This document shows positions 1 to 8,575 of a DNA stretch of 64,000 bases, piece by piece; within the stretch, counting starts at the first letter, position 1; each line of letters opens with the position of its first letter. The position numbers were made by a program, and so were the translations under genes. Source of the stretch: Cytophagales bacterium (GTDB taxonomy: Bacteria > Bacteroidota > Bacteroidia > Cytophagales > Microscillaceae). Where the stretch lies: positions 1 to 64,000 of the forward strand of contig JAAFJG010000001.1 in the NCBI GenBank assembly GCA_013298075.1, given 5' to 3'. Under the pieces are notes generated by a model. The model saw only the letters and a program-made list of their open reading frames with translations, was not told the DNA's origin and did no database searches.

Positions 1-68
1 ACTTTTAACGACTCAATTATTTTTAATAATTTACTACTACAAACCATAACTAATATAATATTTTTTTG

Positions 69-76
69 CAAAGATA
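69..76 (-). promoter_or_regulatory. Possible outward -7 promoter element
   Basis: On the minus strand this reads TATCTTTG, which fits the Bacteroidota -7 consensus TAnnTTTG. It points left, out of the window, so it may drive a gene before position 1. No TTG is seen at the expected -33 distance, so the call is weak. Confidence 0.35.
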
Positions 77-118
77 ATAAATTTTTGTAAATTATTTCGC
101 TTTTCTTAAGTTAATAGC

Positions 119-190
119 ATTGGGCTAAAGCCAATCGTTGGATTGTATATTATCCTCCAGATAAATCTGGAGGCAATTCAAAAAATATTT
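119..190. repeat. REP-like double-hairpin repeat, copy a
   Basis: First of three copies of a roughly 70-bp dispersed repeat; the others start near 30805 and 32444. It holds a small hairpin (TTGG(G)CT / AGCCAA, 120-134) and a stronger one, CCTCCAGATAAATCTGGAGG, at 154-173 (9-bp arms, 2-nt loop), followed by CAATTCAA. It lies about 34 bp beyond the stop codon of the minus-strand permease gene, so it would be in that transcript's 3' end. Confidence 0.8.
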
Positions 191-223
191 TTATTTTCCG
201 CACAAATTTCTAAGAGTTAAAAA

Positions 224-1117
224 TCATTCTTCAACATTTTCTGTTTCTATTTTTTCTTTCAAAATATATTTTGACCAAGATTTAAAAGTTACATTCAGTA
301 CAATTCCTATCAAAACAACAATCATTCCTAACAAAGTAAACATATCAAAACTTTCATTGAATAACCACCAACCAAAGAAAAACGCAAAAAATACTCCTGT
401 ATAATTCACACTCGCCACAATGCTTGCGTCTTCTATTTGATACGCTTTGGTCATCAAAGTTTGTCCTGCTAACGTAAAAATTCCCATACCCAAAATCAAT
501 AACCAATCATTTGGATTGGGCATTTTCCAAGTTTCGTTCCAACCTACCAGTAACGCAGTCGGAATAGTTACGCAAGCAAAATAAAAAACTACCAAAGTCG
601 GATTTTCTTTATTTTTCATAGAGCGAATAGAAATATACGCCAAACCCGCACAAAAAGAAGAAAATAAACCCAAACTAATGCCCGCCCAATCTACTCTCAC
701 ATCAAAACCTTTGACAATAAAAACACCAATCAAAGATAAAAATAAGAAAAACCATTGAAAAATATGTAACTTTTCTTTCAAAATCAAACCCGCTAAAATC
801 GCAGTAAATAAAGGTGATAAATATTGCAACATTGCCGCCGTTGCCAAAGGCATTTGTTGCAAAGTCATCATAAAACTTATCAAGGCAACCGAACCTAAAA
901 ATCCTCTTAAAAATAATATTTTTGGATTATATCCAATAAAAGTAGATTTTTCATACCACAAAATAAACGTGCATAAAATCAATACTACGAAAGCTCGCAT
1001 AAAAGCCAACTGAGTAGCCGATAAATGTTCTAAACTTTTGGCAGAAATATTCATCAAAGCAAAAAACAAAATCGCCCAAAACATCAATTTTACGCCTTTT
1101 GAAAAAATATTTTTCAT
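224..1117 (-). CDS. DMT-superfamily (EamA) inner-membrane permease
   Basis: A polytopic membrane protein of 297 residues with about ten hydrophobic segments, arranged as two EamA halves (roughly residues 8-135 and 145-280). The first half ends with the typical Leu-Lys-Glu-Lys-Leu segment after the fourth helix (around residue 113). The family exports or imports small metabolites such as amino acids, nucleotides or drugs; the substrate cannot be read from sequence. The ATG at 1117 is preferred over a TTG one codon upstream. The gene starts 13-16 bp after the stop of the large T9SS gene upstream on the same strand, so the two are probably co-transcribed, although no functional link is evident. 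A REP-like hairpin repeat lies just beyond the stop. Confidence 0.85.
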   Translation of the reverse strand: MKNIFSKGVKLMFWAILFFALMNISAKSLEHLSATQLAFMRAFVVLILCTFILWYEKSTFIGYNPKILFLRGFLGSVALISFMMTLQQMPLATAAMLQYLSPLFTAILAGLILKEKLHIFQWFFLFLSLIGVFIVKGFDVRVDWAGISLGLFSSFCAGLAYISIRSMKNKENPTLVVFYFACVTIPTALLVGWNETWKMPNPNDWLLILGMGIFTLAGQTLMTKAYQIEDASIVASVNYTGVFFAFFFGWWLFNESFDMFTLLGMIVVLIGIVLNVTFKSWSKYILKEKIETENVEE

Positions 1118-1133
1118 CAATGAGTCGTAAAAA

Positions 1134-4100
1134 TTATTTCAATACGTTTATCCAACCTTTACACTTCACGCCTTTGGGAGAAGTTAAAAGATAATAATAA
1201 ACGCCATTTTCAGCCTCTTCGCCCCAATCATTTTTATAGTTATCCGTTTTATACATCAAACCTCCCCAACGATTATAAATTTCTAATTGATAACCAATTC
1301 TATCAGGCAAAAAGAATACATCATTTTTTCCATCTTTATTGGGCGTAATCACGTTTGGTGGCGGAATTGCGTTATTTTCTATCTCAAATGTAATCGTTTT
1401 TGTATCTTGACAACTTCCATTTCTGACCAATAAAGTAAACGTATAAATTCCTGCTTGTGTAAATTCATAAGGTGGTGGATTTTGTTGATTGAATACCACA
1501 TTATTACTCAAAGTCCACGTAAAACTCGTTCCACCTCGTGATTTATTATTGATAACCATCAACATTGGCTTAGCACAATCTGTAGAAAAATCAACCTCAA
1601 AATCTGCTTTTACTTCTCCTAAAACTTCTACTAAAACCGTTTTTTGTGATTGACAACCATCGCCATCTGTCGCATTAACCGTATAGCTGGTTGTTCGGGT
1701 AGGATTTGCTATTGGATTAGGAATCGAATTATTACTTAATCCCAAAGAAGGAGTCCAGACTAAACCTGCTAAATTAGAATTTCCTGTTACGTTTAATTGC
1801 GTACTTTGTCCTTGGCATATTTGCACATTTGGACTAATTACTAATTCTAAATCTTTGATAATGAATGTTTTAGTTTTGGTTAATGTTTCAGTACATATTC
1901 CTGTGCGTGTAACCGTAAATGTAACCGTATATGTACCCAAAGGAGTTAAAGTTAAGTTTACAACAGGTTGATTATTAAAAGTTCCTACGCCATTATTCAC
2001 CGCAAAACTCCATGAACTCACACGCAAACCTGTTGTATCATATCGCATACGCACACTCGCAGGCGTGCAAAACGTTCCACTTGGTAAATTAGACGCATTC
2101 AAAATATCAAAATCATCACGCAAGGGCGGAACTACATTGACTAAAAAGTTTTTGCGCACTTCACAACCATTGTTATCTGTGGCTAATAATTGATAATTAG
2201 TGGTAACAGAAGGCGTAGCAATCGGATTAACAATATTAGCATTACTCAAACCTGTGGCAGGAGTCCATTGAAACGTAAACGGATTCGAAGAAGTCAAATT
2301 TGCATTTAGTTGAGTAGTTTGGCTGTTGCAAATCGTAACCGTTTCGTTTTGGTCTGACCTTATTTGAGATACTTTAAAAATCTTTGTAACGACTTGCGTT
2401 CCCAAACAACTCACTGGATTGGAGGCAGTTAATTCGACGGTATAATCGCCCGCAGAGGGGAAATTAAAACTCAAATTAGCGTTAGTGCTTACTATAACAT
2501 TATTGACTTTCCATTGAAAAGAAGTTGCACCAATGCCTTCATATCTTATATTGGTTAAATAAGGAAATTTACAGGCTTTGATAATTATCACATTGGTAGA
2601 GGCATCATAAATATTAAAATCAACAATTAAACGTCCTATATCAAATTTAAAAGCAGCATTGTTACAATTTGTACTATTATTAGTCGCAGAAAAAGCGTTG
2701 GTAGTTGTCGTAAAACCTGTTTGATTGCCACCACACGAAGCACAAGCGGCGTGATAAATAATTCCTCTTTTATCAAATCTACAAGTTCCTCCGTCTACGT
2801 GGTCACTATTGCTATTGGGAGAGCCAAAAAAAGTGGCGTACAATAAAAACTCTACATCTTTCCTTAAAATCATAATATAAAAATCTCCGCCATCAGTTGT
2901 TCTTCTAAATCCATCAGGAGTAGTAGGCAAACCCACTGTGGTTCTGCCCGGACTTAGGGGTGCGCCCCAACCTGCAATATAAATATTCCCACAATTATTA
3001 ACCATAAAAGCAGTAGGAGAAATGTCAGGCTGTCCACGTCCTGCACCTACAACGGTTGAAAAAATAGATGTTTGTAAATCTGCACTTAATTTATGGATAA
3101 ATTGTCCGCTATTGACATTTCTATAAATAGTGGCTGAACTAATTGGATATACTCCGTTGGTTTGCCCTAATATAATTGGATTATCATCACTATCAAAATC
3201 AACAAAAAAGGCTTGGTCTGATGAATTTGTACCAATATAAGTAATTTGTTTCATTATTCCATTGGGCGTTAATTCTGCTAAAAAACCATCTTCAGTTCCT
3301 CCTATCGTGTTTTTAAACGCATTGGGAATACTTGGGTCTAATCCAATTCTTACATCTGAACTTTGCGTTACGCCTGTAATATAAATATTTCCTACTGTAT
3401 TTACTTTCAATCCATAGACTGCATCAAAACTATTTCCCCCAAAATAAGTTGACCATATTATTTGTGTTAGATTGGGATTAAATTTAACAACTACGCCATC
3501 TTGTACGCCTTTTAAAGTACTTTGATAGGCATTTAATGTAGGGAAATTAGTAGATCGAGTAGTGCTAGCAATGATAATATTATCAGCATTATCAACAATT
3601 ACTTCTCCTCTAAATTCATCGCCATAATTGTCGATAGCCGTGATGGTTTGATTTTTGATGCCATCATTTCCTGTGCCACCTATATAGGTAGAATTTTTGA
3701 GTTGATTGCCTCCAAAACTTAATTTGGCAACGAAAATATCGACTCCATTGCTATATAAAACGCCATTAATGGGGTCAATATTTACTCCCCCATTAAAAGT
3801 GGCATCAAAAGCATTGGGCGTGATTGGAAAATTTGATGAGCCTGTTGTGCCGAAAATAATGAGTTCTTTTTGACTATTGACCACTAAACTATGTGGAAAT
3901 TCGCTACTATTTCCACCTAAATAAGTTACGTATTCTACCACATTGCCTGTAGGTGAAAATTTTAAAATTCCTACGTCATTGATTCCTCCAAAAGTAACCT
4001 GAAAAGCACCAATCGTAGTTGGAAAACCTGTCCCCACATCTCTTACAATTCCACCTGAATATAAAAAACCATCTAAATCGTATGTGGCTGTACTTCCCCA

Positions 4101-4913
4101 ATTATCCGCAGTAGCCCCTGAATAAGTAGAAAAAACAAGTTCGGGGTCAATAATAAGTGCTTCGTTTTTATCATAACCATTGGGAAATTCGAAGGAAAGA
4201 ATATTATTTTGGAGAATAAAATTACAAGTTACTTTTACTTCTTTTCCTTTTATAATTTGATAGGCATAAGGTTTATTTTCTTGAAATGTATTTAAAGAAG
4301 TTTTGATAATTAAATTACCTTTTTCATCAATTTTTAGATTATCTGCTCCTTTATATTCCATTTTTATATCATTTGTATTGGCGTTGGGTTGGACGTGAAA
4401 CTCATATTTAAACGATTTTTCTTTGCTAAAAAACTTCGCTTTGATGCCTCGATACATATTTTCTGCTTCTAATTGATAAAAACCTTTGACATCGTTTGCC
4501 CATTTTTTTGGATTATTTCCCAAAAAATAATTATAGTTTTGATGGGTAGGTTGTGTATTTTTCCAAATCATATTTTTATTGCTATTCAAAAAAACAACCT
4601 CTACAGAATGAGCATTTATTTTATCATTATCTATGTTTTTTTGTTTTTTGGTATCGTTTGGGTGATGCGAGTGTAAATCTTTGCCCTCATAAAAAGCATA
4701 CATTAAACTTTCTTTTTTGAAAAATAAAAAGCCATTAGGCACATCAGCCCTAAATAAAATATTTTTATCCCATTGATTTTTATTTTCGATAAAACATAAT
4801 CTTCCTATTTGGTCAGAAACAGGAAATGGAGAAGTGATAACAGCAGTTTGTGCAAGTATCAAATTTTTTGCACATAATAATAAAAAGACAAGAATATAAA
4901 ATATTTTTTTCAT
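1134..4913 (-). CDS. Large secreted SBBP-repeat/PKD protein with T9SS type B sorting domain
   Basis: This 1259-residue exported protein starts with a signal peptide (residues 1-21, ending Leu-Ala-Gln). Residues about 35-250 resemble the N-terminal domain that precedes SBBP beta-propeller repeats in Bacteroidota surface proteins (Asn-Lys-Asn-Gln-Trp near the start). Residues about 265-760 hold propeller-like repeats of the form 'YLGG...(D)...V...G..Y..G', and residues about 770-1170 hold several PKD/Ig-like segments. The C-terminal 80 residues are a gliding-motility-associated type B sorting domain: P-N-V-I-T-P-N-x-D-G-x-N-D, then Tyr-Asn-Arg-Trp-Gly and a final beta strand. That domain predicts export through T9SS and surface attachment or release. 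The role, adhesion or polymer binding, is unknown. It is divergently placed from the gene at 5211. Confidence 0.85.
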   Translation of the reverse strand: MKKIFYILVFLLLCAKNLILAQTAVITSPFPVSDQIGRLCFIENKNQWDKNILFRADVPNGFLFFKKESLMYAFYEGKDLHSHHPNDTKKQKNIDNDKINAHSVEVVFLNSNKNMIWKNTQPTHQNYNYFLGNNPKKWANDVKGFYQLEAENMYRGIKAKFFSKEKSFKYEFHVQPNANTNDIKMEYKGADNLKIDEKGNLIIKTSLNTFQENKPYAYQIIKGKEVKVTCNFILQNNILSFEFPNGYDKNEALIIDPELVFSTYSGATADNWGSTATYDLDGFLYSGGIVRDVGTGFPTTIGAFQVTFGGINDVGILKFSPTGNVVEYVTYLGGNSSEFPHSLVVNSQKELIIFGTTGSSNFPITPNAFDATFNGGVNIDPINGVLYSNGVDIFVAKLSFGGNQLKNSTYIGGTGNDGIKNQTITAIDNYGDEFRGEVIVDNADNIIIASTTRSTNFPTLNAYQSTLKGVQDGVVVKFNPNLTQIIWSTYFGGNSFDAVYGLKVNTVGNIYITGVTQSSDVRIGLDPSIPNAFKNTIGGTEDGFLAELTPNGIMKQITYIGTNSSDQAFFVDFDSDDNPIILGQTNGVYPISSATIYRNVNSGQFIHKLSADLQTSIFSTVVGAGRGQPDISPTAFMVNNCGNIYIAGWGAPLSPGRTTVGLPTTPDGFRRTTDGGDFYIMILRKDVEFLLYATFFGSPNSNSDHVDGGTCRFDKRGIIYHAACASCGGNQTGFTTTTNAFSATNNSTNCNNAAFKFDIGRLIVDFNIYDASTNVIIIKACKFPYLTNIRYEGIGATSFQWKVNNVIVSTNANLSFNFPSAGDYTVELTASNPVSCLGTQVVTKIFKVSQIRSDQNETVTICNSQTTQLNANLTSSNPFTFQWTPATGLSNANIVNPIATPSVTTNYQLLATDNNGCEVRKNFLVNVVPPLRDDFDILNASNLPSGTFCTPASVRMRYDTTGLRVSSWSFAVNNGVGTFNNQPVVNLTLTPLGTYTVTFTVTRTGICTETLTKTKTFIIKDLELVISPNVQICQGQSTQLNVTGNSNLAGLVWTPSLGLSNNSIPNPIANPTRTTSYTVNATDGDGCQSQKTVLVEVLGEVKADFEVDFSTDCAKPMLMVINNKSRGGTSFTWTLSNNVVFNQQNPPPYEFTQAGIYTFTLLVRNGSCQDTKTITFEIENNAIPPPNVITPNKDGKNDVFFLPDRIGYQLEIYNRWGGLMYKTDNYKNDWGEEAENGVYYYLLTSPKGVKCKGWINVLK

Positions 4914-5210
4914 AATTTAATCGAATATCTAAATCGTTATGTAAAGTTAATCTATATTTTTGAATAAAAGTAATTATTTTAATACATTTTTTTGATTGAA
5001 AGAAAAAATTGGTTTGTGAACGAAATAGATACTAAAAATAATTCCACAATAACTTCTTAAGAACGAGCAAATTTGAAGAAAAATATCAATCAAATCAAAA
5101 ACAAGTAAATAAAATTTTGTTATTTTTTATATAAATTAGCATAAAATTTAAAAAATATGCTATTTTTTGTATATTTTTGTAAAAAAATAATTTTTAAATG
5201 ATACAAAAAA
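4914..5210. other. Divergent intergenic region
   Basis: A 297-bp AT-rich gap between two divergently transcribed surface-protein genes. Apart from the TAnnTTTG element at 5172-5179, no gene, repeat or strong hairpin is apparent. Confidence 0.6.
5172..5179 (+). promoter_or_regulatory. Putative -7 element for the Asp-box protein gene
   Basis: TATTTTTG matches TAnnTTTG and lies 31 bp before the ATG at 5211. No convincing -33 TTG is present at 17-23 bp, so this is a partial promoter match. Confidence 0.45.
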
Positions 5211-7796
5211 ATGCAAAAATATATCTTGATATTTCTTTTTTTAAGTTTGATAAAATTCGTAAATGCACAAAATATTACTCCTTCTACCATAGAAGAACGA
5301 AAAGAGGCTTTTAAAAATAAACAAATCCTACAAAAAAACTCGTGGTTTAAAAAATATCCTATTCGAAATATCGGTCCTTGTGTGATGGGCGGGCGTGTGG
5401 TTGATATTGAAGTTAATCCAACCAATATAAACGAATTTTATGTGGCGTATGCGTCTAATGGCGTGTATAAAACCGACAATAATGGACAAAATTTTGTACC
5501 TATTTTTGATAATTTATCTCGAATAACAATTGGAGATATTGCTTTATCTAAATCAAATCCAAAAATTATTTGGGTAGGAACAGGCGAAAATAATGCAAGT
5601 CGTTCGAGTTATGCAGGAATGGGCGTTTATAAATCAAACAATTCAGGAAAAACTTGGGAATATTGTGGCTTGGAAAATACACAACATATTGGTCGAATTA
5701 TTACGCACCCAACCAACGAAAATATTGCTTTTGTGGCTTCTATGGGGGCTTTATATTCTAAAAATACAGAAAGAGGAGTATATAAAACGATAGATGGCGG
5801 CAAAAATTGGAAAAAAACTTTATTTATCAACGATAGCACAGGCATAATTGATATGACTATTCACCCAAAAAATCCAAATCTTGTGTGGGCGTGTGCGTGG
5901 GAACGAGCTCGAAAAGCAAATCAATTCAAAGAAAGTGGCGAAAGTTCAGGGCTTTATTTTTCTGACAATGGCGGAGAAACTTGGATAAAAATACAACAAG
6001 ATTTACCACAAGGAAAACAAGTCGGAAGAATGGGAATTGCTATCAGCGAGTCAAATCCTGATATTTTGTATTTGGTTTTGGATAACCAAGAAAAAATAAA
6101 AGAAGACAAAAAAAAGGAAAATACTGATGCCAATGCAGCCTTAATCGAAGCCAAAATAAAAGGTTGTGAGGTATATATTTCTACAAATACAGGCAAAAAT
6201 TGGAAAAAAATAAACCAAAAAGCACTCGAAGGCGTTTTTTATACGTATGGATATTATTTTGGACAAATTAGAATCAATCCAAGCAATTCTAATCATATTT
6301 ATATTTTTGGCGTACCTTTTTTGAAGTCTATCGATGGCGGAAAAACCTATAAATCTATCGCAAAATTTTCCAAAGTTCACCCCGACCACCACGCACTTTG
6401 GATAAATCCAAACAATGAAAATCATTTTATTTTGGGCAATGATGGCGGAATTTATACCACTTATGACGGTGGAAAAACATACACACATCTCAATAATACT
6501 CCTGCGGGACAATTTTATACGGTCAATACAGACAACGAAACGCCTTACAATGTCTATGGTGGTTTGCAAGATAATGGCACTTATAAAGGTTCATCAAAAG
6601 CAGAATCTGATGACACAAAAGCGTGGGAATTATTGAGTTGGGGAGATGGAATGTACGTGCAGATTGACCCAAATAACTCAAAAACTTATTATTCTGGGTA
6701 TCAATTTGGCACGTATTCTCGAACGATAGATGGTAAAAGTAAACGTATCACTCCGAAAAAAATAGAAGGAATAAATAATGTAAGATTTAATTGGAGAGCT
6801 CCACTTTTGATAAGTAAACATCAATCGAATACGTTATATTTATGTAGTCAAGTAGTTTTAAAAAGTAAGAATCAAGGGACAGATTGGGAAAAAATAAGTG
6901 ATGATTTGACGCAAAATTTACCACAAAGTAACGTTCCTTTTTCAACTATTTCAGCCTTTGCCGAATCACCTTTGGACAGCAATATGTTGTATGTAGGCAC
7001 AGATGATGGTTGGGTTTGGGTTACAAAAAATGGTGGAAAAAAATGGGAAAAAATCATTCAAAATCTCCCCAAAAAACGTTGGATAAGTAGTTTATTTGCT
7101 TCAAATATAGATAAAAATACAATTTTTTTAACTTTAAATGGCTATAGAAATGACGAAATAACGTCGTATATTTATAAAAGTACAGATGCAGGAACAAATT
7201 GGATAAGTATCAAAGGAAATATCCCAAATGAATCTGTGAATATTATCATTCAAGATAATCAAAACGAAAATTTTTTGTATTGCGGCACAGATGAAGGAGC
7301 GTATATAAGCATTGACGCAGGTAAAAATTGGCACGTTTTAACAGGTGATTTTCCAAATATTGCCACATACGATATGTACATACAAGCACGCGAAAAAGAA
7401 TTGGTGTTGGCAACTCATGGTAGAAGTATTTTTATCATGGATTTAAAACCTTTGTATGAATTAACGGAAAAAAATCTACAAAAAAATATTATTTTATTCA
7501 AAGTAAAGGCTATTCAATTTGATAAAGATTGGGGAAAGCAATACGATTATGAAGAAAAAAATGAACCACAAATTCAATTCAATTTTTTTATTCCTATCAA
7601 TAAAGAAAAAATAAATATCAATATCAGAAACAAAGAAAATAAAATTATTTATCAAACTGACATCAACACAAAAATTGGTTTTGATAATTTTGTTTGGAAT
7701 GGACAAATAACAGACAAAGGCGAAAAAACATATATTCAAAAAGGAGAATATACGCTGGAAGGTGAAGGCGAAAAAATAAGTTTTGTAGTCGAATAA
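5211..7796 (+). CDS. Secreted Asp-box (BNR/sortilin-like) beta-propeller protein
   Basis: An 861-residue protein with a signal peptide (about residues 1-19, ending Asn-Ala-Gln). At least ten Asp-box motifs of the form S-x-D-x-G-x-T/N-W are spread over residues 80-730, for example T-I-D-G-G-K-N-W, S-D-N-G-G-E-T-W and S-T-D-A-G-T-N-W. This is the hallmark of the VPS10/sortilin and BNR-type propeller superfamily. The C-terminal ~110 residues look like an FlgD-type Ig domain (Trp-Asn-Gly followed by a G-E-Y-T-L strand). No T9SS sorting domain is visible, so it probably stays periplasmic or uses another route. Related Bacteroidota proteins are annotated as glycosyl hydrolase-like or sortilin-like, but no catalytic residues can be assigned. 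The nested repeat region follows immediately. Confidence 0.8.
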   Translation: MQKYILIFLFLSLIKFVNAQNITPSTIEERKEAFKNKQILQKNSWFKKYPIRNIGPCVMGGRVVDIEVNPTNINEFYVAYASNGVYKTDNNGQNFVPIFDNLSRITIGDIALSKSNPKIIWVGTGENNASRSSYAGMGVYKSNNSGKTWEYCGLENTQHIGRIITHPTNENIAFVASMGALYSKNTERGVYKTIDGGKNWKKTLFINDSTGIIDMTIHPKNPNLVWACAWERARKANQFKESGESSGLYFSDNGGETWIKIQQDLPQGKQVGRMGIAISESNPDILYLVLDNQEKIKEDKKKENTDANAALIEAKIKGCEVYISTNTGKNWKKINQKALEGVFYTYGYYFGQIRINPSNSNHIYIFGVPFLKSIDGGKTYKSIAKFSKVHPDHHALWINPNNENHFILGNDGGIYTTYDGGKTYTHLNNTPAGQFYTVNTDNETPYNVYGGLQDNGTYKGSSKAESDDTKAWELLSWGDGMYVQIDPNNSKTYYSGYQFGTYSRTIDGKSKRITPKKIEGINNVRFNWRAPLLISKHQSNTLYLCSQVVLKSKNQGTDWEKISDDLTQNLPQSNVPFSTISAFAESPLDSNMLYVGTDDGWVWVTKNGGKKWEKIIQNLPKKRWISSLFASNIDKNTIFLTLNGYRNDEITSYIYKSTDAGTNWISIKGNIPNESVNIIIQDNQNENFLYCGTDEGAYISIDAGKNWHVLTGDFPNIATYDMYIQAREKELVLATHGRSIFIMDLKPLYELTEKNLQKNIILFKVKAIQFDKDWGKQYDYEEKNEPQIQFNFFIPINKEKININIRNKENKIIYQTDINTKIGFDNFVWNGQITDKGEKTYIQKGEYTLEGEGEKISFVVE

Positions 7797-7820
7797 TCTT
7801 TACTAAAATATTAAAAAAAA

Positions 7821-8160
7821 TAAGGGACTAAATAAAAAATAATATACCTAAAAAAACTCCCTCACCTTCGGGGAGGGCTGGGGTCAGTGTTGTTAAATTC
7901 TTTTTTTTAACAAATAAAATAGAAATTAACTTGTATAATATTCTGTAAAAAATCTATAATTTTTTGAAAATCTTATAGATTTGGCAAATTATATTTTGAT
8001 TTGTAAAATAATTTACCTGACAAATATTAGAACTTAACAACACTGGGGCTGGGGTGGGGCATAATTTTATCAAAAAGCCCCACCCTAACCCTCCCCAGCG
8101 GTGAGGGAACTAAAAATAAGTTTTTTTGAGTGGGTAATTTATTTTTTAGATGTTCCCTAA
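7821..8160. repeat. Composite palindromic repeat, copy 1 (occupied by a MITE-like insert)
   Basis: The two ends form imperfect long inverted arms: TAAGGGAC...TACC...AAAAAAACTCCCTCACC at the left, and the complementary form ending GTTCCCTAA at the right. The core is GC-rich, unlike the surrounding DNA (GGGGAGGGCTGGGG and CCCTAACCCTCCCC). The unit recurs at 63584-63888 in the same orientation, almost identical, and at 52347-52510 in reverse orientation without the internal insert. A partial degenerate arm follows at about 8172-8215. It is interrupted at 7885-8045 by the element described separately. Confidence 0.85.
7885..8045. mobile_element. 161-bp MITE-like element with perfect 12-bp TIRs and 10-bp target duplication
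   Basis: The ends are CAGTGTTGTTAA and TTAACAACACTG, a perfect 12-bp inverted pair; over 16 bp, 15 positions pair. The 10 bp before it (7875-7884) and after it (8046-8055) are both GGGCTGGGGT, as expected for a target-site duplication. The interior is AT-rich, has no open reading frame, and shows no homology to a transposase. The related repeat at 52.4 kb has the matching uninterrupted sequence, so it serves as an empty site. A nearly identical copy lies at 63648-63809. A 10-bp duplication suits IS4-like transposases, but that assignment is inference. Confidence 0.85.
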
Positions 8161-8265
8161 GGACTTATTTTTATGGACTAAGAAATAATACGTCTAAAAA
8201 ACTCTCACCTTTGGCTACTCTTGTAGGTGTTATTTGAATAGTTATACTTTTATTATTTTACTTAC

Positions 8266-8403
8266 TTACTTACTTCTGCTGCCAATTTCATAAAATCTTT
8301 CTAATGCACTTGCTAAGAGTTTTACGGCGGGCAATGGTTATTTTTTGGAGGGAGCAAAATCAATAAATTTAACTAATGCTAAAATAATTTCTTTATTTTT
8401 CAT
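8266..8403 (-). pseudogene. Possible 46-codon gene remnant with one in-frame stop
   Basis: Starting at the minus-strand ATG at 8403, a 21-codon peptide (MKNKEIILALVK...) ends at TAA (8338-8340). The same frame then continues for 23 codons (PLPAVKLLASALERF...) to a second TAA at 8266. The composition looks protein-like on both sides of the stop. No family is recognised, and chance cannot be excluded for so short a frame. Confidence 0.25.
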
Positions 8404-8464
8404 TCTAAAAATATTACTATTATTTTTAATTTTTTGTTGATAAATAGAATAAATTAAAAAAATA

Positions 8465-8495
8465 TTGCAAAGTTAAAAAAAATGTTTTATTTTTG
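8465..8495 (+). promoter_or_regulatory. Promoter with both -33 and -7 elements
   Basis: TTG at 8465-8467, a 20-bp spacer and TATTTTTG at 8488-8495 match the Bacteroidota consensus TTG-N17-23-TAnnTTTG. It points to the gene at 8576 and predicts a leader of about 75 nt. Confidence 0.65.
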
Positions 8496-8575
8496 TGGAA
8501 AATAATTTGAGTTAATACATTTTTGGCAAAGAATTTTCTAATAGATGTATACAATCAAAATAATATAAAAAGAGT

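Larger units (their letters stand above)
8161..8575. other. Intergenic region with degenerate repeat arm
   Basis: After the composite repeat there is a diverged half-arm (about 8172-8215: GGACTAAG...AAAAAACTCTCACC). Next comes a broken minus-strand reading frame (8266-8403, listed separately), then AT-rich DNA leading to the promoter at 8465-8495. Nothing else is recognisable. Confidence 0.5.

Noticed and set aside
5211-7796. T9SS sorting domain in the Asp-box protein
   Set aside because: The last 80 residues form an FlgD-like Ig strand pattern and lack the P-N-P or P-N-x-D-G motifs and the terminal Lys-rich strand of sorting domains.
8266-8283. ACTT tandem repeat (8260-8275) as a phase-variation tract
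   Set aside because: Only about four units are present and they lie in no intact gene or promoter.
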